DNA of 64,000 nucleotides from Lucifuga dentata (GCA_014773175.1 VXCM01002566.1:62001-126000), one strand, 5' to 3'. Positions 1-14,200 are shown, counted from the stretch's first letter. Notes: a model not told the origin generated them from the sequence alone. A program made the numbers and translations.

Positions 1-742
1 ATTGCTCATTATGCCTTTTTTTCCACAAAAAGAAATAAGTGATTTAATGCAGTGTCTTGAATGTAGTTTTAAGTATGTTTTATGGTATTGAGACATGATT
101 GTCTGAATCATGTCCCACTTTTCTGGAAGACAAAATGCTCTCTGTATTATCCCTTTTTCATACACTATTGTTTTGCATAATCATCGTTCTCTGTGGCTGG
201 CAATCGACTGCTCTCCCATTCTCCTTTTCATTCTCTGCACCTCATCGAAAGAAACTGTTTCTGTCGGCAAAAAATGCAAATGCTTCCCTGTTTCTCTCTT
301 TCTCCAAGGCCAGAATGGTGGAGGTGTTAATGAGTGACAAAGCGTTCTCATTACAGGGAGAGGGTACTTGGGCCTGCTCTGTCTAATCAACCCTAATGCA
401 TTTCAGTTTCTAATGCTCCCAAACTGCCGACTGCACCAAGAAAGGCCATTTATTATAGCAAGACAGTCTTCTGCATCCACTGAAACAGGCACACAGTCTC
501 CAGAGCTTTGTGGTCACATATATCACAATGGGCTGCACTTTGTCACTGTCTGCATCAGCTCTGATCACACTCCTTCCCATCTGACCTGCTGTTGCTGCTC
601 TAACAAAAGCAGCACATTTCATTTGAACATATTAAAGGTGTACGATCACAGCCAGCAAGCATGAAATTACTTAAATTACTTAAATATAGTCATTACACGG
701 CTACAAATCATTCTCCTTACAAAGCTTTGGTTTACTTCTTTA

Positions 743-775
743 CAGTGGTTGTAGAGGTACTCAGATCCCTGTGAC
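743..775. mobile_element. MITE terminal end (CAGTGG..GTACTCAGATCC type)
   Basis: cagtggttgtagaggtactc followed by agatcc resembles the end of an abundant fish MITE whose copies read gtggaagaagtactcagatcc. Only the end is recognisable here. Confidence 0.45.
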
Positions 776-783
776 ATGGTTTG

Positions 784-1230
784 TGTGTGTGTGTGCGAGA
801 CAGACACAGAGTGCAGAGGTTGTCACTTGAAGAGGGCTCTGTGCCACTGGAATGTGTGAACAAGCAGATCAAAATTTTCAAATTTCATAAACCAACCAAT
901 CACCTGAGTGAGTTTATCTATCAACTTTATTGATCATCATCATAACTGAGGCTAATCCAGTTTAAATCACCACCCAGATTTCATACTGTTGAAACTTGCC
1001 CTCTGAAACAGGTCTTAATTTCAGTTTTGATGGTGAGTTTTATGAATAACTTCCCAGACATGTAAATAAGGAAATACAGTAGTAACGTCGCTTTCATGGT
1101 GAACAATAAAAGATGCTAGTAACAGGCATTTCTGAATGAGAGAACATGGTTGCATGGTGATATTTATCGTTATGAACAAGTTAAATCTGACACTGTATGT
1201 TATGAATTCTGTCCCCTGCATCTCCATTCA
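784..1230. repeat. Diverged dispersed repeat, copy A
   Basis: A series of blocks matches 32,985-33,325 in the same order: tgtcacttgaagag, tttattgatcatc, agtaacgtcgctttcatgg, gaacatggttgcatgg, aaatctgacactgt. It is an unnamed dispersed element or an old segmental copy. Confidence 0.5.
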
Positions 1231-2838
1231 TGTAACTTTTGGAATTGGCAATATAAAAATATGAGGTCACCATGATGGGTCAAGAAGTGTGTATCTCCAA
1301 ATTCATAGATTTTCAAATAAAATAATGAAAATTTTCATATGAAATAAGGTAAGTCCTTAAAATTAGGAATATGACTCACTAACTGGGTCATGCTATTAAA
1401 TCACTTGGATTACATGCTTCTCTGCCAAGAAATTGTTTTTCCTTTTCCTTTTCTAAAACTCTTAGATAATATCTAAATCTGAATGATCAATTATTCCATG
1501 TAATTACAGCTATAATTTTCATACCACAAGAGCTATAGTTTTAATTATAGCCTAACTTTTGAATGTTATGACACATTCATAATTTAACATAATTATTAAA
1601 ATAAATCATTATTGAATGATGTTAAGAATTCCCCAATGTAGTTTCTTGCTAATTGTTATCCCCAATTTCTGTCTCATGTCATTTTTTTTTCTTTTTTTGC
1701 ATAAATGTGAGCTCATCATTTATTTTTAATTTGATATTTCTCGCTGTTCATCTTCTCTGACCAACTGGTTTGACCATTAGAAAACGCTAACAGCATCTGG
1801 TTGAAAAACAAGATGTGTGTGTAGTTATGCTTGGCAGATGTTTTTGATTGTAGGTAGGCACCCAATGCAGGCCTGAAGTTTGAATTTTTTGAAAATAATT
1901 ACAATTTAATTTACAGTTGTGGTATTGTTAACATTTGTAGACATTTTCCCTAAACTGTTCAGTCCTAATTTAAGTCTAGTTCCCCTTCTGCTCCTAGCGT
2001 TACCACAAAAGCAGCTGCTGGTTAGCTCAATTTTCATCAGCAAGTGATGAATTCATGCTTTAATTCATTTTCAAAGTGATTTGTTGACTGATGTAACGGG
2101 TTGACGTGTCTGCATGTACTCTGTATTTTTACATCTGAGTGAGTAAATATGCTACTTGATGTAATAACTATGTCTTCCACTGTCTTCATGCCATCTCACT
2201 CATCTGCTTTAATTACAGCCCCACCTTAACAGTGTAAATATCCCATCTTCCCTGCATAATTCTACTCATCTAATTTCCACCAGACACCCTTTCCAGTTTT
2301 CCAATAAAATCATTTCCCACCTCATTATTAAAGCTAAGGTGAGACTGCAGTTAAAAATATTTTCTTTCACATCTCTCTCCCCCTCTATCGTGTTCACACT
2401 TGCACTCCTCCTCCTGCCTTATGTGTTGCAATCAATCGCTACCTGAAAGGTCGTTTTAATGAGCCTGTGGTGCTTCAAAGGCCTTCATCTTTTGCACATC
2501 AGCCATTTTTAGAGAGCAAATGAAGAGGATCAGTTTCTGTTCTGATAAATTCACACATTCAGAGTAGCATGTATATGCCAGTAGAATGTGTGTCTTTTGA
2601 GTGTGTTTGTGCATGTGTATGTGTGAAAATGTGTGCAGGTTTGTATTTGTGAAACATAAAGAAGCTTGCAACTGTTTCACAAATCTCCCAGCAGCTATTA
2701 GTGGCACCATTATAGAATTCGTTTGGAGAAATTTTATACCTAAAGAAAAAGTTTTCTGCATTGTTAGCTAGTTTGCACTGGTATCATTCACTCTGACTTC
2801 AAAGATTTTAAACATTAATAAAAATTTACTGAGAGAGC

Positions 2839-3290
2839 TCAGTCTCCCTTTGACATAAGACACGATTTAGCACCATGAAGAAGATACTTACCAGACAATC
2901 TAAGGCTGCACTCTGGCACATAAGAGACTAAAAGTTCTGAGATGTACTTGAACAGAGCCAGATCATTAATTGCTTTGAAGGTTATTAGTAAAATCTGAGA
3001 TTGAATTCTAGACTCAATGGGAAGCCAATGCAGAGAACATAGGATGGGGGCAATGCAATCTCTTTTCTTTGTATCTGTTACTAGATGAGCTACTGCATTT
3101 GGATTACCTGTCATCTCAAAAGAATTTTGTGATTGATGCCTAAATATGAAGCATTGCAATAATCTGATCAAGAGGATATGAAGGCATGAGCAACATCTTC
3201 CAGGGTTAGGAGTGATTTGATTTGGGGTATATTCCATAGCTGAAAGAAGCATACAGCTTCACTTACAGCACGTGCAGAGGTCAGAATTGA
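2839..3290 (-). mobile_element. LINE reverse transcriptase C-terminal fragment
   Basis: The minus-strand frame holds APILCSLHWLPIESRIQSQI and KYISELLVSYVPE, the typical thumb-region motifs (HWLPV..RI.FKIL, YISDLL..Y.P) of fish non-LTR retrotransposons of the L2/Rex1 type. It is a short, dead fragment in an srrm4 intron. Confidence 0.65.
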
Positions 3291-3464
3291 ATATAAAACA
3301 CCACAATTACGAGCTTGTGGTTTCTCATTCTGGCAAAAATCTTCAAGTGTTTGATGAAAGATGAACAGGAGGTCGAGAAAATAATATCTGCATAATAATA
3401 ATAACTAGAAAACTCTGAGACATTTGGCATATAATTATTGTTTCTGCTGTGTCTCTGCTTGCAG

Positions 3465-3554
3465 CCCCTCGTTTGATGAGGAACTCTCACCTCGGCCCAC
3501 AACCAAGGGGAAGAAGAAGAAACGAAAGTCAGAACGGAAGAGGAAAAGAAAAAG
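3465..3554 (+). CDS. srrm4: srrm4 internal exon, Lys/Arg-rich
   Basis: This 90-nt exon lies between cttgcag and gtcagc and is phase 2 at both ends. It encodes PSFDEELSPRPTTKGKKKK and further basic residues, matching the basic block near the N-terminal third of SRRM4. It is the first srrm4 exon found in the window. Confidence 0.88.
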
Positions 3555-6500
3555 GTCAGCCAGCCCTGCAGTCAGGTGTATTGTTGGCCACCTTTGACAC
3601 TTTTGCTGTGACGCCTGAATAAACTGCCAAAAAAAAATGTAGAAGTGTGCAAGAAGAGAACTAGCAAAGGTCTGTGTCTGTGCAGGAGGATGTGCGGAGC
3701 AGAGGGTTCATGATTATTTGTTGTGCTGTTGTAGGTCTCCTTCCCACAGCCTGTCACCACCGAGGAAGAAGAAAAAGAAAAAGAAGAAGAGTTCCAAAAA
3801 AAGCAAGCGGCATAGGTAATGTCCTGCTTACTATTACAGTAATATCATAATAAATATGTACAACACATCATACCATCAATGGTTTTTATACTTTTATTTG
3901 TAGATGACCCAATACTTAACTGTATCTATCTTTTACCATTCCAGGTATTCCTCCAAAAAGTCCAAACACAGGTGTGTACATCAACGTTGCAGGATTTTCT
4001 TGGTTCTTTGATTATAAGCATCTATATTTTCTAACAGTTGTATCAAACAAGTTAAATGATTGTAAGAGCTCTAATACAGATTAAAAATATGATGCATCTG
4101 ATATCATTTAGCACCTGCTTCTAATGCAATTGCTGGATTTCCACCTTAAACGTCAGCGTCAGAAAGGATGCAGGCTAGTCGACGTTAATACTTCTCACTT
4201 ACGATTCTGTTCTCTTTCATCTCACCAGCTCTTCAAGTTTAAAACATAAGAGGAAGCATGAGCGCAAGCACAAGAAAAGGTCAGTCTGTGATAGCTGCAT
4301 CAGAATCGTGTTCTCTGAATCCTGCATATTTTCATTTGATTATTTTGTCTGATGAACCTGTCCTCCCTTTGAATAAAGCTTACTTTGAAAAGAGAAAAGA
4401 TAATCTAAATGTGCTGAGCTAGCAGCTTTTATTTCTTCATCAAAATGTGAAAAATGTCTGACTGAATGTTTGAACCACAAATCAGAAGAAAACACAGGTG
4501 AAAGAGGGTTAAAGAAATTAATTTCATGCTCTGATCTTGCAGCATTTTTTTGGTTCTAGGTTGGATGAGCAGGTCGTTGTTCATAAACACAGAGTTAAAT
4601 TCATTTGCTGCTTACTAAGGCAGAAACTGTTGTTTTCCTGCTCGGTGTATCTCTCTCCTCTCTCTCCTCTTGCATCCTCATCACTTCTCCTTTATGCCTT
4701 TGCTCTTCCTGGACTCTCATGTCTCCTCTGATGAGCTCTCCCATTTTTCAAACATGGTTCATAAGAATCAGGCGATCAACATCCTGTAATCTGATCTGTG
4801 ACTTTATTTGGAAACAGCAACAAAATGCAGATACAAGATGTGATCTCTTAAATGATTAAGTACTTCAGCATCTGAGCTCTTGTCAAAAATTGTGTGAAAC
4901 AAGCAGAAACAAGAATGCTTTTCATATATTTCCTGAAATAATTGACATTTTAGAGACCAAAATCTTTATTCAAAAGCTCACGTTGAGCATAAAGATTAAT
5001 CAGAAAAATGTGGTGGAGTTAAAACTACATTTCACTCTAAAATTTAAAGAAGGAAGTCTCCCAGAATGGAAATAAATAATATATAAGAACTGTACTTGAG
5101 AAATTTTTTTGACTTTTTTCCCAGCTTTGTCATGTTTAATAATGCACATGTAATGAGAAAAAGAGGTGAGAGAAGCAGCATGTGGCAGCTGTTCTCGCTT
5201 GTTAATACTTGTACTCGGTCTTTATCCACTCGTGTCTTTTCTTCTCTGCTCATTACCACCTTCAGTTCACGGACTTACTCACGCCGGAGACGACGCTACC
5301 GGAGGTCAGATTCAGACAGTTCTTCCTACCAATCTTCCACAGAGNACCCCTCCTGAGCCTTACTTTATCTTATCAGACTGAGGTGTCTGCTGAGTTCTGG
5401 TTGTGCTGTAGCGATGACTGATAGCGCGGAGGTCATGTCCTGATCTCAGCCATCACCAGCCCTTATCACTGCTTCACAGGAAATGCTCTGAAATTCACTC
5501 CACAGATCAATCAGCACTCATTCATAATGGCAGAATGCTAAATCTGTGGCTGTGTGACAATATGAAAGATTTTGTTTGACGTTGACAGTCTTTAGACTGA
5601 ATGTGCAGTCTAAGATGTGATGATTTGTGGTGGCTGGTAGAAGATATTTCCACTGATGACATATTATGTAATATCTAATTAATCCTTAAATAATAATCGA
5701 CTGCAATCAAATGAGGAATATTGCATTTAGGAATTCACTGTCACTCAATTAGTGACCTTTGCCACATGTGAATCGATAAAATTCATGCCAGTTCTTTGAA
5801 CTCAAATTTCTCATTTACTTTTTTTATCATTAAAAAATGTACCATATGAGGCTAGTTTCCCAACTGAAATAGCCATTAAAAAGTGAGTAATGATCATTTT
5901 GAAATGTCTCTATTACTGGGAATTTCTCTAGGATGTTAAGCAGAGGGAATCATAATGCAGACAGAGCAATGTTCAGCTTTAAACCACATCTGAAGAAAAG
6001 ATACTGACACGTTATCTGGTGACGTGACCGGCAGAATCATTTCTCAGCACCCAGGGATACAGCAATTCCAGACAACGAGGAATATGCCTTCTCATGCATG
6101 ATGCCGATCATGTTCACAGCTGTGTGAACTTACCAATAGTTTTTTTACTTTCATCTGGCTGGTACCAGATGATTTTTTTTTTTTTACTGTCTGATGCTGT
6201 ATGAATCACTTTGTGTCAGGCGGCAGGTAGAGGACTCAGGAGCAGACATGACAGCCGAATCAGATAGTCCTTCTCAACTTTAATAATAAACATAAAAACA
6301 CCCACAAGGGGAAACAAGGTCCAATAATCCAAGCGAAGAATAACTAAACATCACTAGACAAGCTAGGAAAAAACACCAGTAATATTTTGGCAGGGAAAAA
6401 AAACAAAAACTTAATCCAGGAGCGAGTAACAGGAAACATGACAATATGACAGTCTGGCAAACTGGGAGTGCAAATCCAAGCGATTAAATACAATGACATA

Positions 6501-9500
6501 ATTGACAGATCAGAATCAGCTGAGCAGGCAGGGAGGAACACAGACAAGTGATAGGCCAGCAGAAGCAGGTGACCACAAGTGCGGGAAGCAGAGAGGCATA
6601 AGGATAGGTGGAGGAAAATTCAACCAACTGAAACCACGCCCTAATTAAGAACGCCTGTAAACAAACACACGTGGACTCAGCACACAACAGCATACCCCAC
6701 ACAGACAAGGCGAAAATAAAAGCAGAGACAATAAGAAAACTAAGAGCGTCCTGGAGCCGTCCTGACACTTTGCAGTGATGAGGCAAGGCTGCAGACAGTT
6801 TGCATGATCCTTCATCAGCTGGTTTTTCCAACTAACATAATTTGCATCCCAATTCAATTTCTCTGTAGTTAAATGACAAGTAACTATTTATTTTTCAAAG
6901 AATCAAAATACTTCGATAGAAGAAAAGAACATACTCAGATGTTTTGCAGCTAGAATGGTATATTTTCTGTAGTTGCTCATTGATTTGCTTCTCATGAAAC
7001 CAGGTGTATACCTTTTGGTACTTCATTGTACTTTTTAAGGCACATATTTGTAGCAAACATTGCTATACTGTACCTGGGTTTGTGCTTAAAGGGGATATAT
7101 CATGTTATTTCTTATTTTCACTCATTCTTATAGTGTAATATAGTAGGAAATATGTCAAACATCATCAGAGTTGCAAAAGTTGAAGTCGATGCCTGTAGAA
7201 ATGCATCCAGAAAAACAAACCATCAGTCCTGAACTGTCCTGACAGCTTCAGTTTTGATTAGCCCTTTACTTCTGTAATGTGTTTACATCAACATGCAGCA
7301 CATTTGAATTTACCCGCCTGCACACCTGGTTAGAAATACCCACCAAGTACCAGGATAGCGAGCGAGTGNAATTTACCCGCCTGCACACCTGGTTAGAAAT
7401 ACCCACCAAGTACCAGGATAGCGAGCGAGTGTATGGCCAGTACCTGTGTTTTGCAGTTTTTATGTGTTACCAACTCAGGCTAGATAGAGTTGGCCAATTA
7501 GAGCAGAGAGACTTTTTTGGAGGGAGCAGATCTTAAACAGACTGTACCAAAATGGTGTGTTTTCACTCAGTGTGCACAGCAATGCTTCAGTAAAGTTGGC
7601 CGTTGTGTTTTTAAAGCATTGCAAAAGTTTTACGATTTTAAGAGCATGGGTGTTGTGCATGCATATTTCTGAAATCTGTGAAATACACTGTCATACTTTA
7701 TCTTGGAAGCTAAAAGCAGAATTTTCCTGTAGACACCCTCTGCAAAAATCTGTGGTACACCAAGCGTTAGGAGACCTGGCAGTTCTAAAAGAGGAACCCA
7801 ATGCAGTGTTGGACCAAAGGGACCTGCAATGGAGACCTGCAACCAAATCAGTGTGTAAAAAGGCTCCAAAATATCGCTCCATCCTCTCAACTGGCACCGT
7901 AAGTACTCTTTGGGACTCTAACAATGGTGCAAATCCTTCAGTTTGATTGGCCATGTAAAACTCCTGATGGTCAGTCAAACTGTAACGCCTTCATTGGGGG
8001 AGGCAGTCACTGAAGTTTTTATTAAGGTCATTCAAACTAGTATTGATTTTTTTTTTTAAAAATCCTTTTTTGGATATATTTATGTCTAAATGGTCTAAAA
8101 GGTTTCATTCTAACCAGTCACATTAAATGCATTTTACATGGCCTCACTCAAAGCTCAATTTATGATTTAATTTCTTAATAAAATTTCAGCTTTTGTTTTC
8201 CTGTTTTAAAAACTAACATCATCCATAAGTACAAACTTGGCAGAACTGATTGATTACAAAATTGCAAAATTATAACAATATAATTAGGCTGTTATTAAAT
8301 GTTTTTCTTTGTTGTCATGAATTTATGTGTCAAATTCATATATTAGCATAAATGAACAGCAACAGCAAATAGTCATTATCACTCGTCTGTCACTACACCT
8401 GTCTGTTCTCTGAGTGAAATTATTTCTACATGTATAACATACATCTATGGACATGATGAATTCCATAAATAGCATAATATCTCACATGATTACAGTTTCA
8501 CTTTGAAGCTCCCCATCATATGCAGTTCCATGCTTTATAACAGGGCAAATGATTTAAATATCCATGTAGTTTACAGAATAATTTTGTTTTTAAATTACAC
8601 GCATTATTTTCATGAGTACAGTCTAATTTCTTAATTTTCAGGAAGCGGTTTACTAGGATATTTGGGGTTAGAAGGTGGTTCCAATGTTTGTTTGTTTGTT
8701 TTTTTGTTTGTTTTGTTTTTTTTTTTATTTAGGGGTAGTTGCTAGAAGAAGTGGTTAGTTAGCATGAACACTCGTTAACCAACAGACAAAGTAAAGAGTG
8801 CCACCTACTAAAGTTCAAACTTCATCAGCAAAGAGAATCTAAGGGAGAAAAGCTGATCTCTGATCTGTACAGTAGAGGTCTTCATGCATCCAAATTTTTG
8901 ACCCCATCCAAATTAGACCACTGGGAAACTACCCAACCTGAAGTGCATAAAGTAATTTTTAAAAAAGAAGTTTGGAACTGGAAGGAACCCAGCGACACTG
9001 GGACCGGATTCATAATAGAACTGAACAAGTGCGTAGCTTTAGTTTTAACATTGGTTTTTTGTCAGGTGACCAATATGCAAAATTGTGCATATGCATTTGA
9101 TGTCTTTCTTTTTCTATGTCAGACACACCCAAAAAGTTTCAGTCTGCAAAACATTTGCTTTTTGAATTGTCTACATGACTGAAGAGTTTCCTGCAGCTAA
9201 TAAAACGTTGTACTCAGGACAAGATATAAGATTTAACTTGTTGTCACTGCAGATTCCAGGGATTACAGCGATCTCTCTTTCAATTGCCTCTTCCAAGGTT
9301 TTTCCATATTTCCTTATATGTTAAGGTATTTTGGGGAATTTTTATTCGTCTTCTTAGAGAGCTTGGGCTGGGTTGGGAACATTGATGTGTTTATGCAAAT
9401 AAACTTGACTATTTGAACCAGTAAAGGGAAACCCCAAAAGGGTTTCTAATCCAACGCCTTAACTACAACAACCTCATTCTTTTACAATGTAATGGTAAAG

Positions 9501-11167
9501 GAGAAACCATCTAAAAAAAAATTTAAAAAAATTACTTTACTTTTACTTTTATTTATGTTTTACTAATCTCATGAACTTAAAGCCAACTGTTTCACTGTGG
9601 CTTAAGAGCTCACCTGAGATGCTGCCTGCATCTTCTGTGCTGGTCAAGCTGCTGCTACCCAGATTTTCCTGATAAACTGACTGACACATGGAATTCACAA
9701 ACAAATCAGTTGGGAATGTTGTGGCTAATTTCACACACAAGACATGTGTATAACATTATAATAAAGCTACACAGGTTACAATGTCAAAGATGCTAACTGT
9801 TTGCTTAGCATAGATTACTGACAGTAGCAGTCCTGAGTCAACTGGTACCCTAAGCAATTTGGTACATTTGGTGCTCCCCACCCCCCACCTTCCTTGATGA
9901 GATGCTTGTGTGTCATGGTGGACCTGAGGAAATCCTCTATAAGCTTGAGCTTAGAAAAGCTCCTCTTTGCTCCTGCTACTGTTACAGGAAAGATTAAACC
10001 AACTAGTTATGTAATTTGATTTAGTACACTGTTGGAGATGGTGATATTATTTCCTTTACAAATTACACTTTCTGCTTGCAGTTGTACATTAGCTCAGATC
10101 TGCTTGCAGTGGTTCTATACAAGCATGTAGGTTTGGTTTTAACATTGTAGAGGCATTTGTCTGCTTTTCCTCCAGTCTGTTGCTTGATCATGGTTCCTGC
10201 AGGTAATGATTAACAATGATGAACTGGCGTGTGATGGAGGCAAACTAAAGCCTCTATAATGAACTTCTGCTATTATGGCATTTTAACAACAGCATGAACC
10301 TCCAGTTAGTAAACGATAAACAGGACATAACACATGTGAGGCATATGGTTTAAAATTAACTTTGAGTGTTGCTATGCGTGAATCATTTTATGATTGCAGG
10401 AAACTTTTGAGTCATGCAGCAAATCTGAAAGAGGAAACAAAGCTGCAGAATCTCAGCTTAGCTTTAAAACGGCTTACAGATATTACTAATATGTCAAGAC
10501 TCCCACCAATTGCAAGCACTATTCCTCCACTCAAATTAGGGAAATATAAGATATTATAGAGGATAAATCACTGAAGAAGTTACATATATTTATAAGCAAA
10601 ATGTTGTTTATAAACAAAAAGTTATGTACTGTGCAATTACTGGTAGTTACCTATGTTTTTTTTAATGTTTTTTTATGTTTTTTTTATGTTTTTTTTTTTT
10701 GCACTTTCTCGATGGTCCCTCACCACAGCATATGGTGGACAGTGTATTTCCTCATATAAAGCAGAAGTGATAGCAACAGTGTGGCATGTATTCTTATTAA
10801 ATACACAAATGGAAATGGTGAAAATGTGTTAATATTGCGTGTTTACTATCAGCAGAGATTAGATGAAGACATTACAACAGCGATTACTGTTACTTGTAAC
10901 TAATGTTTAACATAAAACTAACTTTACTTGATAAAACAATTGGTAGGGACAATTCAGTTGCTCTTTGACTTTGATAGGGACATGTCCCTACCGTCCATCT
11001 ACTAGATCTTCGTCTCTGCTTAACCAGTAATAAAAGGTATTTATTCTGCTGGCTCAGGTGATCTGTGGGCACAGAGGCTGCACAGGGCTCATATCTGCGT
11101 GATACTCAGTATGAGTGAGGAGCTACATCGTGTCTATGTATGTGATATACACAAACACGATGTGACA

Positions 11168-11211
<44 letters not shown>

Positions 11212-14200
11212 ACTCTAAGGTTGCAATGCACGTACAGGAGCATACCCCACCTCTGTGTGCTCTTAGCACAGCACCATTGTGAGGAGAGGGGGAGCATTTC
11301 ATCTCCTCTTGATGTTGGTAGGGACATGCCCGTACATTCCACACCCAAATCTAAATCTATGGACCATTAATAATTTTATAATTAGACCTGATTCAAATTG
11401 TGGTTTACCTGAACAGAGTCAAATAGAGACAAAACACCAATATTGGCTATCAGGGGAGCCTACCTGGCCCTATTAGACTGAATATAATTTGGACCTGGTC
11501 CAACTCAGGTCCCAGCTCGGATCTTAGTTCTTATGAACCTAGGGCAGAGCTGTGATGACCTATACTGTACAGTGCAGAAACACCACCACCAAGAATGCTT
11601 AAATACTACAACATTTTTCAAAAAACTACAAAAATAAATAAATAAATAAATAAATAAAATAAAATAAAATACAAAGAGCTCACAGAATAAAGCTCTAAAG
11701 CCTGATGACAAGTTTATGGTTAAAACAGTGATGAAGACTCCAGGGTTGAGTCCTGCTGTGCAGATAGAGTACATTTTTCTTAAATACCTTATTTTGTCTG
11801 TACCCTGTAAATAATTGTTGTGTTCTTAGTGCATATTGCCTTCTTCATTTTTGCCCTGTTCAATTTCCTCATGATATTGCCTCAGTTTTATGTAATATTG
11901 CTGAGTAGACAGTTCAGATTGATCAGTTTGACTGTAAACTGTGACTTGAAACAGTAATGACAAAATAATACAGCAAATATTGTTAACAACTGACAGACAA
12001 TTTGAGAAGACAAACTTTAAACATGAAAATATTGTCCTTTAAAAAGTGACATTCTCTCAGTGAGCCTTATAAATGCAGCTATGTCCAAAACCTCATTGTC
12101 TTATCATTATTGGAGCATAAAATAAATTTAATTGCTCTCCAGCAATCATTAAGTTATGCTAATTGTACTCACTGATGTTTTTAATTACACACCATAGGGT
12201 TTTAATTGAAATTCAATAAATTAACCCACATATGGAAGCATGTGTGGTAGTCAGTATTCCAAATTCATTTAGGAGGTGAGGAGTAGTGCAATCAGAATTA
12301 TTTTCTTTTAAAGAATTCATTGGTGTTTGCATTTATTTATTGGTTTTTATTTCATATTTTGCAAAAGTCAAATAGAATGATCTCTGCTTCATGTTTCTCN
12401 AAAAAAAAAAAAAAAAAAAAATAGCATACAGGGAATTCCATACAATACAAGGGATTCCATACAGGGAAATGGGTAGAACCTAACAAGAAGACAAATCTGT
12501 ATTCATATGCTAATTCAGATGTGGTTTGTTATGTAATCGTAGTATGTAAACGTCCTTCATAAATACAGGTGAGGAGCGTGTTTGTGGTGGATGTATGTGG
12601 AGGAGCAAAAGGAAGAGAAAGCAATGTGTTTACCAGAATACCAACAGACATGCAAAGTGCATTTGAAGGCAGCCTTGTCAAAATATCTTGTGATGACACT
12701 GAGGAATGTCTTTGTATAAAATATGTTCTTCTGTAAGTGAAATCTTTCACTCCAGATGGTGTGTCGATGCGAATGATGCAGGATTGTAGAAGCTTCAAGA
12801 TTTGTTGAAATTTCCCTCAGGGTTGGTCTGTTGTGTCGACTGCGCAACAGATAATGGAAAACTGCAGGGAGGACAGAATAGATTAAACTCTGAGTGTCTC
12901 ATAATCAATGGGAGAGATCATAATATTTCAGCTAAATAAGATTCGTAAACTCTGATCCTTGGAGAGTCATTGTCTTCATTTTTGTTCCATTTATGGACAT
13001 CTGCAGTAAAGCAAAAAAAAAAAAAAAAAAAAAATATCTAAATTGTACTCTATAAATTTAGTGTGCAGTATTACTAACAAGCACACATATATTAAGTACA
13101 TAAGTATTCTTGGACTTTTCTCTCCCGAGAAACTCCAAAACATTGCACAATTAAGGAAAGAAAAAGGAAAATGCCGATGTAACTTTAACTGGCTCTGGGT
13201 TTGAAGAGAGGGTTATTGTCTTTTTCTTGCAATTTACGACTCTAATGATGCACTTATGTTGCCCGCTCTTCCCTTTTTCTTACACCTTACCTACTTAAGG
13301 AGGAAATCTTGATTGGTAAGTCGATGCTATCCGCAGATTTAGGGATTTACTGTAGGTTGGTGCAGGCTAATTATGTACTTCTTACAGGAGAAAGAGCACA
13401 GTCATCTGTCCTATTCTGAGGGTTTCCTTAGTTAGACTGATGGGATCTCTCTTTGTCTGCAATTCTTTTCATTTATACATAATACCCATTTTTGTGATGT
13501 TTGTTCAATGTTCTTTAAATGAAGCTTTTCAATGGGGTTTTGTTTACTCTTTTTCTTCTCTCTCGAGTTAGAGTCAGTAGAAGTTTCCATAGTTTTCTTT
13601 TCTTTTCCGCTCTTTTGTTGTTCCTTTCATATGTTTTAGTTTTGACTTTTCCTAAATTTCTTTTTGTTGACTTCGTTGAATTTAGCTGAGTTCAGATTTT
13701 CTTTGGAGATTTTCCGCATGCTTCAAATTTGCATGATGTCTTTATCTTTCAAAGTTTTCTGTCCCAAGAAAAAATAAATCGCTTCTGTGTTTTCAAGGGA
13801 ATTTGTCCTTTGTACTAGAATATTCACATTGCATCAAGCAGGTAGCAGGTTCACATTATCCAAACATTCCTGGTTTAAATCTGCAGCCTGTTTGTCTGTT
13901 TGCAGATCTTTTCATCAAAACCTCGAAGCGGGTTTTCACACGGAAAAGGAATTCACCATCACACTTTATCAAGCCAGATCGAAGGTCAACACGATTATGA
14001 TTCTGGGAATGACACGTCTTCACCACCATCCAGCAAAACTGGTGTTTCTCGGGCAAGTGTCACTAAAGACAAGAGGAGTGATTGTCGAGGTCTGGCCTCA
14101 CCAGAGAAGCTGAAGTTTACTGACAGAGACAATGTCTCTGATTCAGGAAACTCTGTGACCAGCTATGCTTCTTTGTGCAAACCCAGCGAGCAGGATGGCT

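Larger units (their letters stand above)
1..3464 (+). other. srrm4 intron (5' flank of first visible exon)
   Basis: The stretch has no recognisable exon; the N-terminal srrm4 motif (a FEKFW-type segment) is absent. It holds a MITE end near 743-775, a diverged repeat at about 784-1230 shared with 32,985-33,325, and a LINE fragment at 2839-3290. The rest is plain AT-rich sequence. Confidence 0.7.
5346..13905 (+). other. Large srrm4 intron with repeats
   Basis: About 8.6 kb contain no accepted exon. It holds a solo LTR (6214-6767), an interspersed element from about 7088 to 7560, an N-flanked exact 62-bp duplication (7307-7431), a MITE-like element around 10,941-11,335, a CA microsatellite at 11,166-11,210 and poly-A runs at 12,400 and 13,013. 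One srrm4 exon may be missing here or in the gap at 5345. Confidence 0.6.
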
